Source: Pseudomonadota bacterium (lineage in GTDB: Bacteria > Pseudomonadota > Alphaproteobacteria > Sphingomonadales > Sphingomonadaceae). Taken from it: 7,186 nucleotides of DNA. Of the stretch, positions 1-4,938 are shown piece by piece (positions within the stretch are counted from its first letter, which is position 1; each line of letters starts with the position of its first letter). A program made the position numbers and the translations under genes. The stretch lies in the NCBI GenBank assembly GCA_023427285.1, contig JAEZBH010000466.1, positions 1 through 7,186 of the forward strand, given 5' to 3'. The notes under the pieces are model-generated. The model was not told the DNA's origin. It searched no databases and saw only the letters and a program-made list of their open reading frames with translations.

Positions 1-27
1 GGGCTCGTATATGTGTATAAGACACAG
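1..27. other. Residual Illumina Nextera (Tn5 mosaic-end) adapter at contig edge, not genomic DNA
   Basis: The first 27 bases align without gaps to the end of the Nextera read-2 transposase adapter, remembered as gggctcgg followed by agatgtgtataagagacag. There are 24 matches, with mismatches only at positions 8, 10 and 23. The core atgtgtataaga (11-22) is exact. This is the known Tn5 mosaic end used in tagmentation libraries, and it sits exactly at the window edge, as an untrimmed read end would. The in-frame ATG at 11 lies inside it and is not a real start codon. A genomic Tn5 end is much less likely, because the gggctcg part belongs to the synthetic adapter and not to the transposon. Confidence 0.9.
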
Positions 28-28
28 G

Positions 29-553
29 GTGAGGGGTGCACAGCGCGTTTTCGCAAACGCGACCGTATATGTCGGCAAGCCTGACGTTGATTTCTTCTTC
101 GATCCTGCGAACCAAGCGCGTACCGGCTACGATCAAAGCCACTTTGACATCGCACAGAACACGCTGGCGCCATATCGGGATGCGGGCAAGCTCAAGACTT
201 TCTCCGGCACAGAGGAAGTTCTTCCCGGCATCAGCGCGACGGTCCATCCGGGGCATACGCCGGGCGCAGCCTTCTACACCCTGAAAAGCAAGGGGGAGCA
301 TATCGTCTTCATCGGCGACACGATCCACATCGCGGCTGTGCAGTTCCCGGATCCCGACGTTACGATCACATACGATCAGGACGATGTCCGTGCAGCGGCG
401 GTGCGCAAGCAGGCGTTTGCAAGATTTGCCAAGCAGGGCGACCTGATCGCGGCTCCCCACCTCCCGTTTCCGGGCATCGGCCATGTTCAGGAGGGTGCGC
501 GCGGGGGCTACGACTGGGTGCCGGTGACTTACACCAATCGTGATCCCGGCTGA
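29..553 (+). CDS. Metallo-beta-lactamase-fold hydrolase, C-terminal part (5' end lost at contig edge)
   Basis: This is the C-terminal part, about 175 residues, of an MBL-fold metallohydrolase. The frame is open leftwards through the adapter, so the true start is off the contig. The N-terminal part, expected to hold a signal peptide and the HxHxDH zinc motif, is missing. Later metal-ligand motifs are visible: HPGHTPG (His codon at 254), FIGDT (bridging Asp codon at 317) and APHLPFPGIGH (His codon at 458). The run AAVQFPDPDVT and the PFPGIGH tail resemble the exported methyl-parathion-hydrolase-like subgroup, whose members hydrolyse lactones, esters or organophosphates. The substrate here cannot be read from the sequence. 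The gene ends at TGA 551-553, with a LysR gene in the same direction downstream. Family membership is firm; the substrate and periplasmic location are inference. Confidence 0.85.
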   Translation: MRGAQRVFANATVYVGKPDVDFFFDPANQARTGYDQSHFDIAQNTLAPYRDAGKLKTFSGTEEVLPGISATVHPGHTPGAAFYTLKSKGEHIVFIGDTIHIAAVQFPDPDVTITYDQDDVRAAAVRKQAFARFAKQGDLIAAPHLPFPGIGHVQEGARGGYDWVPVTYTNRDPG

Positions 554-590
554 GCGTGAATCCTGATGATGTGTCCATAGCGGAAGGACT

Positions 591-596
591 TATAAT
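591..596 (+). promoter_or_regulatory. Candidate -10 box (TATAAT) upstream of the LysR gene
   Basis: A perfect TATAAT lies 83 bases before the LysR start and 14 bases before a long hairpin. No good -35 box is seen 16-18 bases upstream, so a promoter would be weak or activator dependent. If used, transcription would start near 602-604 and the hairpin would lie at the extreme 5' end of the mRNA. Confidence 0.3.
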
Positions 597-609
597 CGCC
601 GCTTCCACA

Positions 610-642
610 TTAACCCGTCGCGGCGGCCCCGCGACGGGTTAA
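610..642. promoter_or_regulatory. Perfect 14-bp inverted repeat (GC-rich hairpin) between the MBL and LysR genes
   Basis: The arms 610-623 and 629-642 are perfectly complementary over 14 base pairs, with a five-base loop (cggcc). The ends are TTAA-rich and the core is GC-rich. No T-run follows on either strand, so it is not a standard intrinsic terminator. It starts 57 bases after the MBL stop and ends 36 bases before the LysR ATG. It could be a terminator for the MBL transcript, a 5' mRNA stabiliser, or a dyad operator for autoregulation by the LysR protein. The structure itself is certain; the role is not. Confidence 0.55.
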
Positions 643-678
643 GGTGCGAGATATACAGGCGGGAATCACGGAGCACGC

Positions 679-1590
679 ATGTTGGCAGGTATGGAAATTG
701 ACCTTCTTCTGGCTCTTGATGCCCTGCTGCAAGATCGCAATGTTACGCACGCGGCGACACGATTGAAGATCAGCCAGCCGGCGCTTTCGGCACGGTTGAA
801 CCGGTTGCGAACTTTGCTTGATGACCGGTTGTTCGTGCCCGCGCTTAACGGACGGGGTGTAGTGCCCACGCCCCGCGCGGAAGCACTGGCGCCCTTGGTG
901 GCGGATGTGCTGCGGCGGATCGATGCGATAACGGCGCCGGTTGCCTTCGACCCGGCGACCAGTCGCCGCCTGTTTACGCTGGCGTTGCAGGAGAATCCGG
1001 CGGTCATGCTTGGATCAACTTTGGTCCAGCGCGTGCGTGCTGCGGCACCCAACATTCGGTTGCGGCTTGCCCTTCCGGACCGGGGAAAGATTCCGTTCCT
1101 GTTGGAAGAAGGCGACGTTGACATCTTCGTCGGGGGCGCAAGCGAAGCCGAGGACGGCTGGATGAGTCGATCGCTGTTTGAAGATGATTTCGCCACGGCC
1201 CAGCGCAAGGGGCATCCCCGTGGACAAGCGCCGCTCGATCTGGACGCGTTCTGCGATCAGGCGCATCTTCTCGTTTCTTCGGCTGGTGATCCTTTCTCCG
1301 GAGTGATCGACAGGGCGCTGGCGGATCTCGGTCGCACGCGCGTGGTTGCAATGTCAGTGCAAAGCTATGCCGTGGCACCCACGATTGTGGCTGGTAGCGA
1401 TCTGCTCTGCACCTTGCCGACCCGTATGCTCCGGCATTTCGATGCGTCGCTTGACCTGTTCGTTCCGCCTGTCCCGTTGAAGCCCGTCGCTATCAGCGCC
1501 TACTGGCATTCCCGGCATCACGATGATCCAGCCCATCGCTGGTTGCGCGAACAGCTATTCGCCGCCGCGGGGCGTGTCGAGCTGCGCTAG
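679..1590 (+). CDS. LysR-family transcriptional regulator
   Basis: A 303-residue protein of normal LysR-type length. Residues about 7-65 form the N-terminal winged helix-turn-helix, with the typical order DRNVTHAATRL, SQPALSARLNRLR, DDRLFVP and GRGVVPTPRA. Residues from about 90 to the end form the two-lobed effector-binding domain. It most resembles the NodD/SyrM/PcpR-like branch, in which the wing reads G.G..PTPRA. The ATG at 679 is chosen because GGAG (670-673) lies five bases before it; the next ATG, at 691, has a purine run only one base upstream. Like others of the family it should bind DNA as a tetramer and respond to a small ligand, which cannot be named from sequence. Its target is unclear: it has no divergently transcribed neighbour and is co-directional with the MBL gene before it and the RidA gene after it. 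Confidence 0.93.
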   Translation: MLAGMEIDLLLALDALLQDRNVTHAATRLKISQPALSARLNRLRTLLDDRLFVPALNGRGVVPTPRAEALAPLVADVLRRIDAITAPVAFDPATSRRLFTLALQENPAVMLGSTLVQRVRAAAPNIRLRLALPDRGKIPFLLEEGDVDIFVGGASEAEDGWMSRSLFEDDFATAQRKGHPRGQAPLDLDAFCDQAHLLVSSAGDPFSGVIDRALADLGRTRVVAMSVQSYAVAPTIVAGSDLLCTLPTRMLRHFDASLDLFVPPVPLKPVAISAYWHSRHHDDPAHRWLREQLFAAAGRVELR

Positions 1591-1699
1591 CCAATAAGCT
1601 TCACGTCATCCAGCACGTTTATGAGTTTCATCCATCTTTCCGCGCTTCACCGATAGCCGCCGGGCGACCTAAACATGTTCGCTCTTGGAAGAGGATAGA

Positions 1700-1741
1700 A
1701 TGCACACGCGACGCTCACTTCTTATTGCCTTCGCGCGCTGA
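1700..1741 (+). other. 13-codon ORF resembling the start of a signal peptide (possible decayed or frameshifted leader)
   Basis: An ATG with a good ribosome binding site (AGAGGA, 1690-1695) opens a frame reading MHTRRSLLIAFAR and stopping at TGA 1739-1741. A twin arginine followed by a hydrophobic run is how Tat or Sec signal peptides of exported proteins begin. Removing one CG unit from the cgcgcg run at 1732-1737 would let the frame continue as FALTAQPAV and on, in frame, into the RidA gene that starts at 1780. It may be a relic of an exported gene, a longer original N-terminus of the RidA protein, a short leader peptide, or chance. It is too short for firm coding evidence. Confidence 0.25.
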
Positions 1742-1779
1742 CGGCTCAGCCCGCTGTCCTGTTTTTCGGAGAAACCTTC

Positions 1780-2286
1780 ATGTACCGTACTTTCGTTTTG
1801 AGCTTACTGGCTTGCGCGTCCATGGCGCTTTGCGCCGATCCGGCAGCGGCGGGCGGTATCGTTCGGCAGGAGTCGAGCCCGCCCGCTCTGATCCATCCGG
1901 CTGTTACAGTTGGCCCCGGCACCACGCTTATCTTCGTCAGCGGACAAGTGGCTGATCCTAAGGTGCTCCCCCAAAGCCCGGGCTCGCCTTCGGGGGCCAT
2001 CGATTTGGGCGACACCAAGGCGCAGACCATCAGCGCACTGAGCAAGATCGAGTTGATCCTGGCGAAACAAGGTTTCAAGATCAGCGATATTGTGAAGCTT
2101 ACGGTATATCTCGTGGGGGACCCTGCACTCGGCGGCCGAATGGACTTCGATGGCATGAACGCGGGTTTTCGGCAGTTTTTTCGAACGCCTGAAAACCCCT
2201 CCACAGTGGCACGTTCAACTGTGCAAGTAGCCGGGCTGGCAGGGGCTGCTCACCTTGTTGAAATTGAAGCCATAGCGGCGAAATAG
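1780..2286 (+). CDS. RidA (YjgF/YER057c/UK114) family protein with N-terminal signal peptide
   Basis: A 168-residue protein. Residues 1-24 look like a Sec signal peptide (YRT, then hydrophobic FVLSLLACASMALCA, with possible cleavage after PAAA). Residues about 35-168 form one RidA domain: the strand FVSGQVADP (52-60), the helix around QTISALSKIELILAKQG, KLTVYLVGDP (106-115), and the C-terminal block ARSTVQVAGLAGAAHLVEIEAIA. In that block Arg145 matches the arginine that binds the substrate carboxylate in RidA, and Glu161 matches the conserved acidic residue. Classical RidA deaminates reactive enamines/imines such as 2-aminoacrylate in the cytoplasm. An exported copy therefore suggests a different, unknown substrate. 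The start is supported by GGAG (1768-1771), eight bases upstream. The gene is 189 bases after the LysR gene, so it probably has its own promoter, and it converges with a tRNA gene. Confidence 0.88.
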   Translation: MYRTFVLSLLACASMALCADPAAAGGIVRQESSPPALIHPAVTVGPGTTLIFVSGQVADPKVLPQSPGSPSGAIDLGDTKAQTISALSKIELILAKQGFKISDIVKLTVYLVGDPALGGRMDFDGMNAGFRQFFRTPENPSTVARSTVQVAGLAGAAHLVEIEAIAAK

Positions 2287-2461
2287 CCGAGGCTGGCCGC
2301 GATCAGCTTGCGCCGCCTCGTCTTGGGGCTCGTGACGGTCGTTTCGAAGTGTTTTCCCGTGGTCTCGGCCCGCCCATCAGGGCCTTCAATATCATGCGGG
2401 AGATCCTATTGCTCCCGAGTGGCACTGGGGCAGCCCGGATTTGACCGGACGGTCATGGCAC

Positions 2462-2488
2462 AAAAAAACGGCAGAAACCTGCCGTTTT
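2462..2488 (-). terminator. Intrinsic terminator of the tRNA-Leu gene
   Basis: The arms 2465-2474 and 2479-2488 pair over 10 bp around a four-base loop, with core CGGCAG/CTGCCG. Read on the minus strand, the stem runs into seven consecutive T's (A's at 2462-2468). It lies 31 bases beyond the tRNA 3' end. The other strand has four T's after the core stem, so it may also stop transcripts coming from the RidA gene. Confidence 0.85.
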
Positions 2489-2519
2489 GCTGCGTTGTCG
2501 GGTATTTTCAGAAGAAGAG

Positions 2520-2606
2520 TGGTGCCCAGGAGAGGACTCGAACCTCCACGCCCTTGCGAGCGCTAGCACCTGAAGCTAGTGCGTCTACCAATTCCGCCAC
2601 CTGGGC
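2520..2606 (-). tRNA. tRNA-Leu (anticodon CAG)
   Basis: On the minus strand the sequence folds as a class II (long variable arm) tRNA. The acceptor stem is GCCCAGG (2606-2600) with CCTGGGC (2530-2524). The D arm contains AATTGGTAGA. The anticodon stem is CTAGC/GCTAG with loop TTCAGGT, giving anticodon CAG, which reads CUG leucine codons. A long variable arm follows, and the T loop is TTCGAGT. The discriminator base is A (2523), as leucine tRNAs require, and CCA is encoded (2522-2520). The 87-base length with CCA is normal for tRNA-Leu. CUG is by eye the leading leucine codon in the genes to the right, so this is likely a major isoacceptor. Confidence 0.97.
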
Positions 2607-2648
2607 ACGGGGCTAAGAAAGTCTTGATGCGTTCAAGTGCGAGGCAGG

Positions 2649-2677
2649 CGTTTAAGGGTGTCCGTCCGGGTTGTCAA
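2649..2677 (-). promoter_or_regulatory. Candidate promoter of tRNA-Leu
   Basis: On the minus strand a perfect TTGACA (2677-2672) is followed by a 17-base spacer and a weak -10, TAAACG (2654-2649). Initiation would be near 2642, about 36 bases before the mature tRNA. The GC-rich bases just after the -10 are typical of stringently controlled stable-RNA promoters. The -35 overlaps two gttgtca repeats (2670-2676 and 2682-2688) and a ten-base palindrome (2677-2686). Confidence 0.5.
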
Positions 2678-2749
2678 CAACGTTGTCATCAGAATTTTTG
2701 TGGGGCAAAAGGGCCGCAACTTCTTCCAGTCTCTCCCGGAGGCAATTCG

Positions 2750-3712
2750 ATGGCGTATGGTTTGTACACGGTGTTCGGCGGGTCCGGCTTTCTTGGTCGC
2801 TATGTGGTCCAGCGGCTGGCCGCAGAGGGGCACCGGGTGCGCGTGGCGGTCCGCAATCCCGCCCTTGCCGGTTTCCTGAAGCCCCTTGGGCATATCGGCC
2901 AGATCCAGCTGGTGCAGGCCAATGTGCGCGACCCGGATTCGGTGGCGCGCGCCGTCACCGGGGCCACGGGCGTTATCAATCTCGTCGGCATTCTCTCGGA
3001 AGGCGGCGCACAGAAGTTCGACGCCGTACACGTTGAGGGCGCGGCCTGCATTGCCCGCGCGGCGCGCGATGCCGGTGTGCGCTCGCTCGTGCATGTGTCG
3101 GCAATCGGCGCGGACGCGCAGTCCAGGGCCGGGTATGCCCGCTCCAAGGGGCTGGGCGAATCAGAGGTTCGGGCGGCTTTCCCCGGCGCCACCATCCTGC
3201 GCCCGTCCGTGCTGTTCGGCCCTGAGGATGAATTCCTCAACCGTTTCGCCGGTCTCATCAAGATGCTGCCGATGGTGCCGGTGATCTGCGGCAACACCAA
3301 GCTCCAGCCGGTTTACGTGGGCGATGTGGCCGAAGCCGCCGCCGTCAGCGTGACCGATGCGGACCGTTTCGGCGGTCAGACCTTCGAGCTGGCCGGTCCG
3401 CGCGTCATGACCATGCGTGAGATCATGACCTATGTCCGTGACGAGATCATGTACAAGAAGGACCTTGTTACCGTTCCGGACGCGCTGGCGAAGCTGCTGG
3501 CCAAGCTGCTGGGCCTCCTTCCCAATGCGCCGCTCACCACCGATCAGCTGCTCATGCTCCAGAAGGACAACGTGCCGGCCAGCGGCTCGCAGGGTCTGGA
3601 GTCGTTCGGCGTTACCCCCATGCCGCTTGAGGCGGTCGCTCCGGCGTATCTGGTGCGCTATCGGCCCAAGGGCCGCTTCTCCCAGCCGGACGCTCCGGGG
3701 GTCAGCAACTGA
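2750..3712 (+). CDS. NAD(P)-binding epimerase-like protein, complex I NDUFA9-subunit family
   Basis: A 320-residue atypical extended short-chain dehydrogenase. The Rossmann nucleotide-binding motif GGSGFLG is at residues 10-16, after a beta strand. VRDPDSV (59-65) and INLVGIL (76-82) follow, then VHVSAIGAD (114-122) and the Y129xxxK133 pair (YARSK), LRPSVLFGPED (150-160) and QPVYVGDVAEA (186-196). The LRPS.LFG.ED block and overall length fit the NDUFA9 branch. Mitochondrial members bind NADPH in respiratory complex I without a clear catalytic role, and bacterial members are annotated by that similarity, so function here is inferred. The frame is open further upstream, but ATG 2750 is chosen because GGAGG (2738-2742) sits seven bases before it and the Rossmann strand follows at once. 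A strong terminator follows, so it is probably monocistronic. Confidence 0.9.
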   Translation: MAYGLYTVFGGSGFLGRYVVQRLAAEGHRVRVAVRNPALAGFLKPLGHIGQIQLVQANVRDPDSVARAVTGATGVINLVGILSEGGAQKFDAVHVEGAACIARAARDAGVRSLVHVSAIGADAQSRAGYARSKGLGESEVRAAFPGATILRPSVLFGPEDEFLNRFAGLIKMLPMVPVICGNTKLQPVYVGDVAEAAAVSVTDADRFGGQTFELAGPRVMTMREIMTYVRDEIMYKKDLVTVPDALAKLLAKLLGLLPNAPLTTDQLLMLQKDNVPASGSQGLESFGVTPMPLEAVAPAYLVRYRPKGRFSQPDAPGVSN

Positions 3713-3732
3713 ACCAAGCCTTCTGGGCTAAC

Positions 3733-3755
3733 CAGTTGAGCTAGTCAGTTGAGCT
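3733..3755 (+). repeat. Short tandem-like direct repeat downstream of the NDUFA9-like gene
   Basis: The ten bases cagttgagct occur at 3733-3742 and again at 3746-3755, a 13-base period. Just outside, ttctgggc occurs at 3721-3728 and 3758-3765. The two nested repeats suggest a small local duplication in the 3' untranslated region. No function is apparent. Confidence 0.6.
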
Positions 3756-3779
3756 GATTCTGGGCAGCCAGGCTTTTTG

Positions 3780-3815
3780 GCCCGTCCTCCCGTCTCATGG
3801 GAGGGCGGGCTTTTT
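3780..3815 (+). terminator. Intrinsic terminator after the NDUFA9-like gene
   Basis: The arms 3780-3791 and 3799-3810 form a 12-bp GC-rich stem with one G-U pair and a seven-base loop, followed directly by five T's (3811-3815). This is a textbook rho-independent terminator on the + strand. It separates the upstream gene from uppP, which must therefore have its own promoter in 3816-3890. Confidence 0.93.
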
Positions 3816-3890
3816 ATTGCCTCCTTGGACTGTCAGGGTCCGTGGTCTAAGAGTTTCGGCCACACCTAAGCTGCGTGAACCGGAGGTCCC

Positions 3891-4697
3891 GTGGAATTCG
3901 CCGAATTGTTGAAGGTTATCCTGCTCGGTCTGGTCGAGGGATTGACGGAGTTCATTCCTGTGTCCTCAACCGGGCATCTGGTGCTGGCGGGGTATTTCCT
4001 CGGCTTCAAGGACCCGGGCAACACGTTCAAGATCGCCATCCAGTTTGGCGCGATTCTCGCCATCTGCGTTGCCTACCGCGAGAAGCTGGCGTGGGTGACC
4101 ACCGGCCTTGTTCACAAGAACAGAGAGGCGTGGCGCTTCACCATCGTTGTGCTGCTGGGCTTTCTGCCCGCTGCCGTCATCGGCGTGTTCGCCTACAAGA
4201 GCATCAAGGCCCTTCTGGACAACCCGTGGGGCGTGGCCTGGGCGCTGGTGATCGGCGGCATTGCCATTTTGCTCATCGAGCGCATGGTCAAGAAGGTGCG
4301 CTTCCAGCGGGTGGAAGACTTCACCCCCGGCCTTGCCCTGCGCATCGGTCTTGTTCAGTGCCTTGCCATGATCCCCGGCGTTTCCCGCTCGGGCGCAACC
4401 ATCATGGGCTCGCTGCTCATGGGCGTCGATCGCAAGGCGGCGGCGGAATACTCCTTCTTCCTTGCTGTTCCGACCATGCTCGGCGCGACGGTCTATGACC
4501 TCTACAAGCAGTGGGATGTGCTGAACTTCGACCACGCGGCCTTCATCGCCATCGGCTTCGTGGTTGCCTTCGTCTCGGCGCTGGCGGTGGTCAAGTCGCT
4601 GGTGGCCTTTGTCGGCAAGCATGGGTTTGCGCCCTTTGCCTGGTACCGAATCGGTATCGGCGGTCTGGCTCTGGGGCTTCTGGCCCTCGGATATTAA
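3891..4697 (+). CDS. uppP: Undecaprenyl-diphosphate phosphatase (UppP/BacA)
   Basis: A 268-residue polytopic inner-membrane protein of normal family length. It removes one phosphate from undecaprenyl diphosphate, regenerating the lipid carrier for peptidoglycan and other envelope polymers; overproduction gives bacitracin resistance in known cases. The signatures are clear: EGLTEFIPVSSTGH (16-29) with Glu16, Glu20, the serine pair and His29, then QFGAI (51-55), and PGVSRSG (162-168) with the catalytic Arg166. Several hydrophobic helices follow, the last at about 250-268. The start codon is GTG at 3891, preceded by GGAGG (3882-3886) four bases away; it gives the usual N-terminus MEFAELLK. A possible weak promoter (TTGGAC 3825-3830, TAAGAG 3848-3853) lies between the preceding terminator and the gene. 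No partner gene is apparent. Confidence 0.97.
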   Translation: MEFAELLKVILLGLVEGLTEFIPVSSTGHLVLAGYFLGFKDPGNTFKIAIQFGAILAICVAYREKLAWVTTGLVHKNREAWRFTIVVLLGFLPAAVIGVFAYKSIKALLDNPWGVAWALVIGGIAILLIERMVKKVRFQRVEDFTPGLALRIGLVQCLAMIPGVSRSGATIMGSLLMGVDRKAAAEYSFFLAVPTMLGATVYDLYKQWDVLNFDHAAFIAIGFVVAFVSALAVVKSLVAFVGKHGFAPFAWYRIGIGGLALGLLALGY

Positions 4698-4705
4698 AGG
4701 CAAAT

Positions 4706-4738
4706 ATCCAGATAGTTCCAAAAAGGGACTATCTGGAT
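4706..4738. promoter_or_regulatory. Long hairpin without T-run downstream of uppP
   Basis: The arms 4706-4719 and 4725-4738 pair over 14 bp with one G-U pair, around a loop of five A's. It begins nine bases after the uppP stop. No T-run follows on +, so it is not a standard terminator. It could protect the uppP 3' end, act as a weak terminator, or be a protein-binding dyad for the gltD region. Confidence 0.5.
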
Positions 4739-4770
4739 TAAGCTCAGGCAGAACCGACCCTTAAATCTAT

Positions 4771-4798
4771 CCGACAGGCGATAATTTGGGTCTATGAT
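4771..4798 (+). promoter_or_regulatory. Candidate gltDB promoter
   Basis: In the AT-rich stretch before gltD, TATGAT (4793-4798, five of six consensus bases) lies 16 bases after CCGACA (4771-4776, four of six). Initiation would fall near 4805, at the left edge of the palindrome 4805-4827. An alternative -10, GATAAT, sits at 4780-4785 with no good -35. The prediction is by eye only. Confidence 0.3.
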
Positions 4799-4804
4799 TC
4801 GTTT

Positions 4805-4827
4805 TTAGGTCAGTTTAACTGTCCTAA
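4805..4827. promoter_or_regulatory. 23-bp near-perfect palindrome, possible operator for gltDB
   Basis: The sequence is symmetric about 4816, with 10 of 11 base pairs matching: TTAGG and CAGTT on the left mirror AACTG and CCTAA on the right, and only 4810/4822 mismatch. Its size and AT-rich centre are typical of a site for a dimeric regulator. It overlaps the predicted transcription start, so binding there would repress. Which regulator binds cannot be told from sequence; Lrp/AsnC- or LysR-type control is known for glutamate synthase in other bacteria. Confidence 0.4.
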
Positions 4828-4852
4828 GTGTGATTTTTCGCTTTATCGCACT
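4827..4852 (+). promoter_or_regulatory. Small imperfect hairpin in the gltD leader
   Basis: The arms 4827-4834 and 4845-4852 pair over 8 bp, with one G-U pair and a T-rich ten-base loop. It shares base 4827 with the palindrome before it, so the two folds compete slightly in RNA. The role is unknown. Confidence 0.3.
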
Positions 4853-4883
4853 GACAGCTTCCGTTAAGCAGGCAATGACCTGT

Positions 4884-4910
4884 CCCGGCGACAGCGCCGG
4901 GCGACCTTTT
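4884..4910 (+). terminator. Terminator-like hairpin in the gltD leader (possible attenuator)
   Basis: CCCGGCG (4884-4890) and CGCCGGG (4895-4901) form a perfect 7-bp GC stem with loop acag, followed after five bases by TTTT (4907-4910). The trailing cttttattgc is nearly the same as the tttttattgc that follows the strong terminator at 3780-3815. It lies only 17 bases before the gltD ribosome binding site, so it could end transcripts from uppP or act as an attenuator of gltDB. The gap before the T's weakens the call. A 15-codon frame (ATG 4875 to TGA 4922) spans the hairpin, but its ribosome binding site is poor. Confidence 0.45.
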
Positions 4911-4938
4911 ATTGCTTTGTGAAAACGGGAGTCGCACC

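Noticed and set aside
1..27. A genomic Tn5-like transposon end or mobile-element boundary
   Set aside because: The gggctcg part is specific to the synthetic sequencing adapter, it sits at the very edge of the contig, and no transposase or target duplication is visible.
1786..1835. Lipoprotein signal (lipobox) at Cys12 or Cys18 of the RidA protein
   Set aside because: The residues before these cysteines (LLA and MAL) fit a lipobox poorly, and Cys12 is too close to the N-terminus. A standard Sec cleavage after PAAA fits better.
2287..2461. Minus-strand frame reading DGRAETTGKHFETTVTSPKT, considered as a gene remnant
   Set aside because: It has a stop just upstream, no start or ribosome binding site, and continues only as antisense of the RidA gene. 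I recognise no family in it; the stretch appears non-coding.
2308..2616. A 102-codon open frame on + between the RidA gene and tRNA-Leu
   Set aside because: It runs through the tRNA terminator and the whole tRNA-Leu gene in antisense. No ribosome binding site or family motif is seen.
2579..2749. Upstream extension of the NDUFA9-like frame
   Set aside because: The extension would begin inside the tRNA gene. ATG 2750 has a near-ideal GGAGG site and places the Rossmann motif at the usual distance from the N-terminus.
3966..4721. A 251-codon open frame on the minus strand, antisense to uppP
   Set aside because: It is a His/Gln/Asp-rich shadow of a membrane-protein gene whose + strand signatures are unmistakable.
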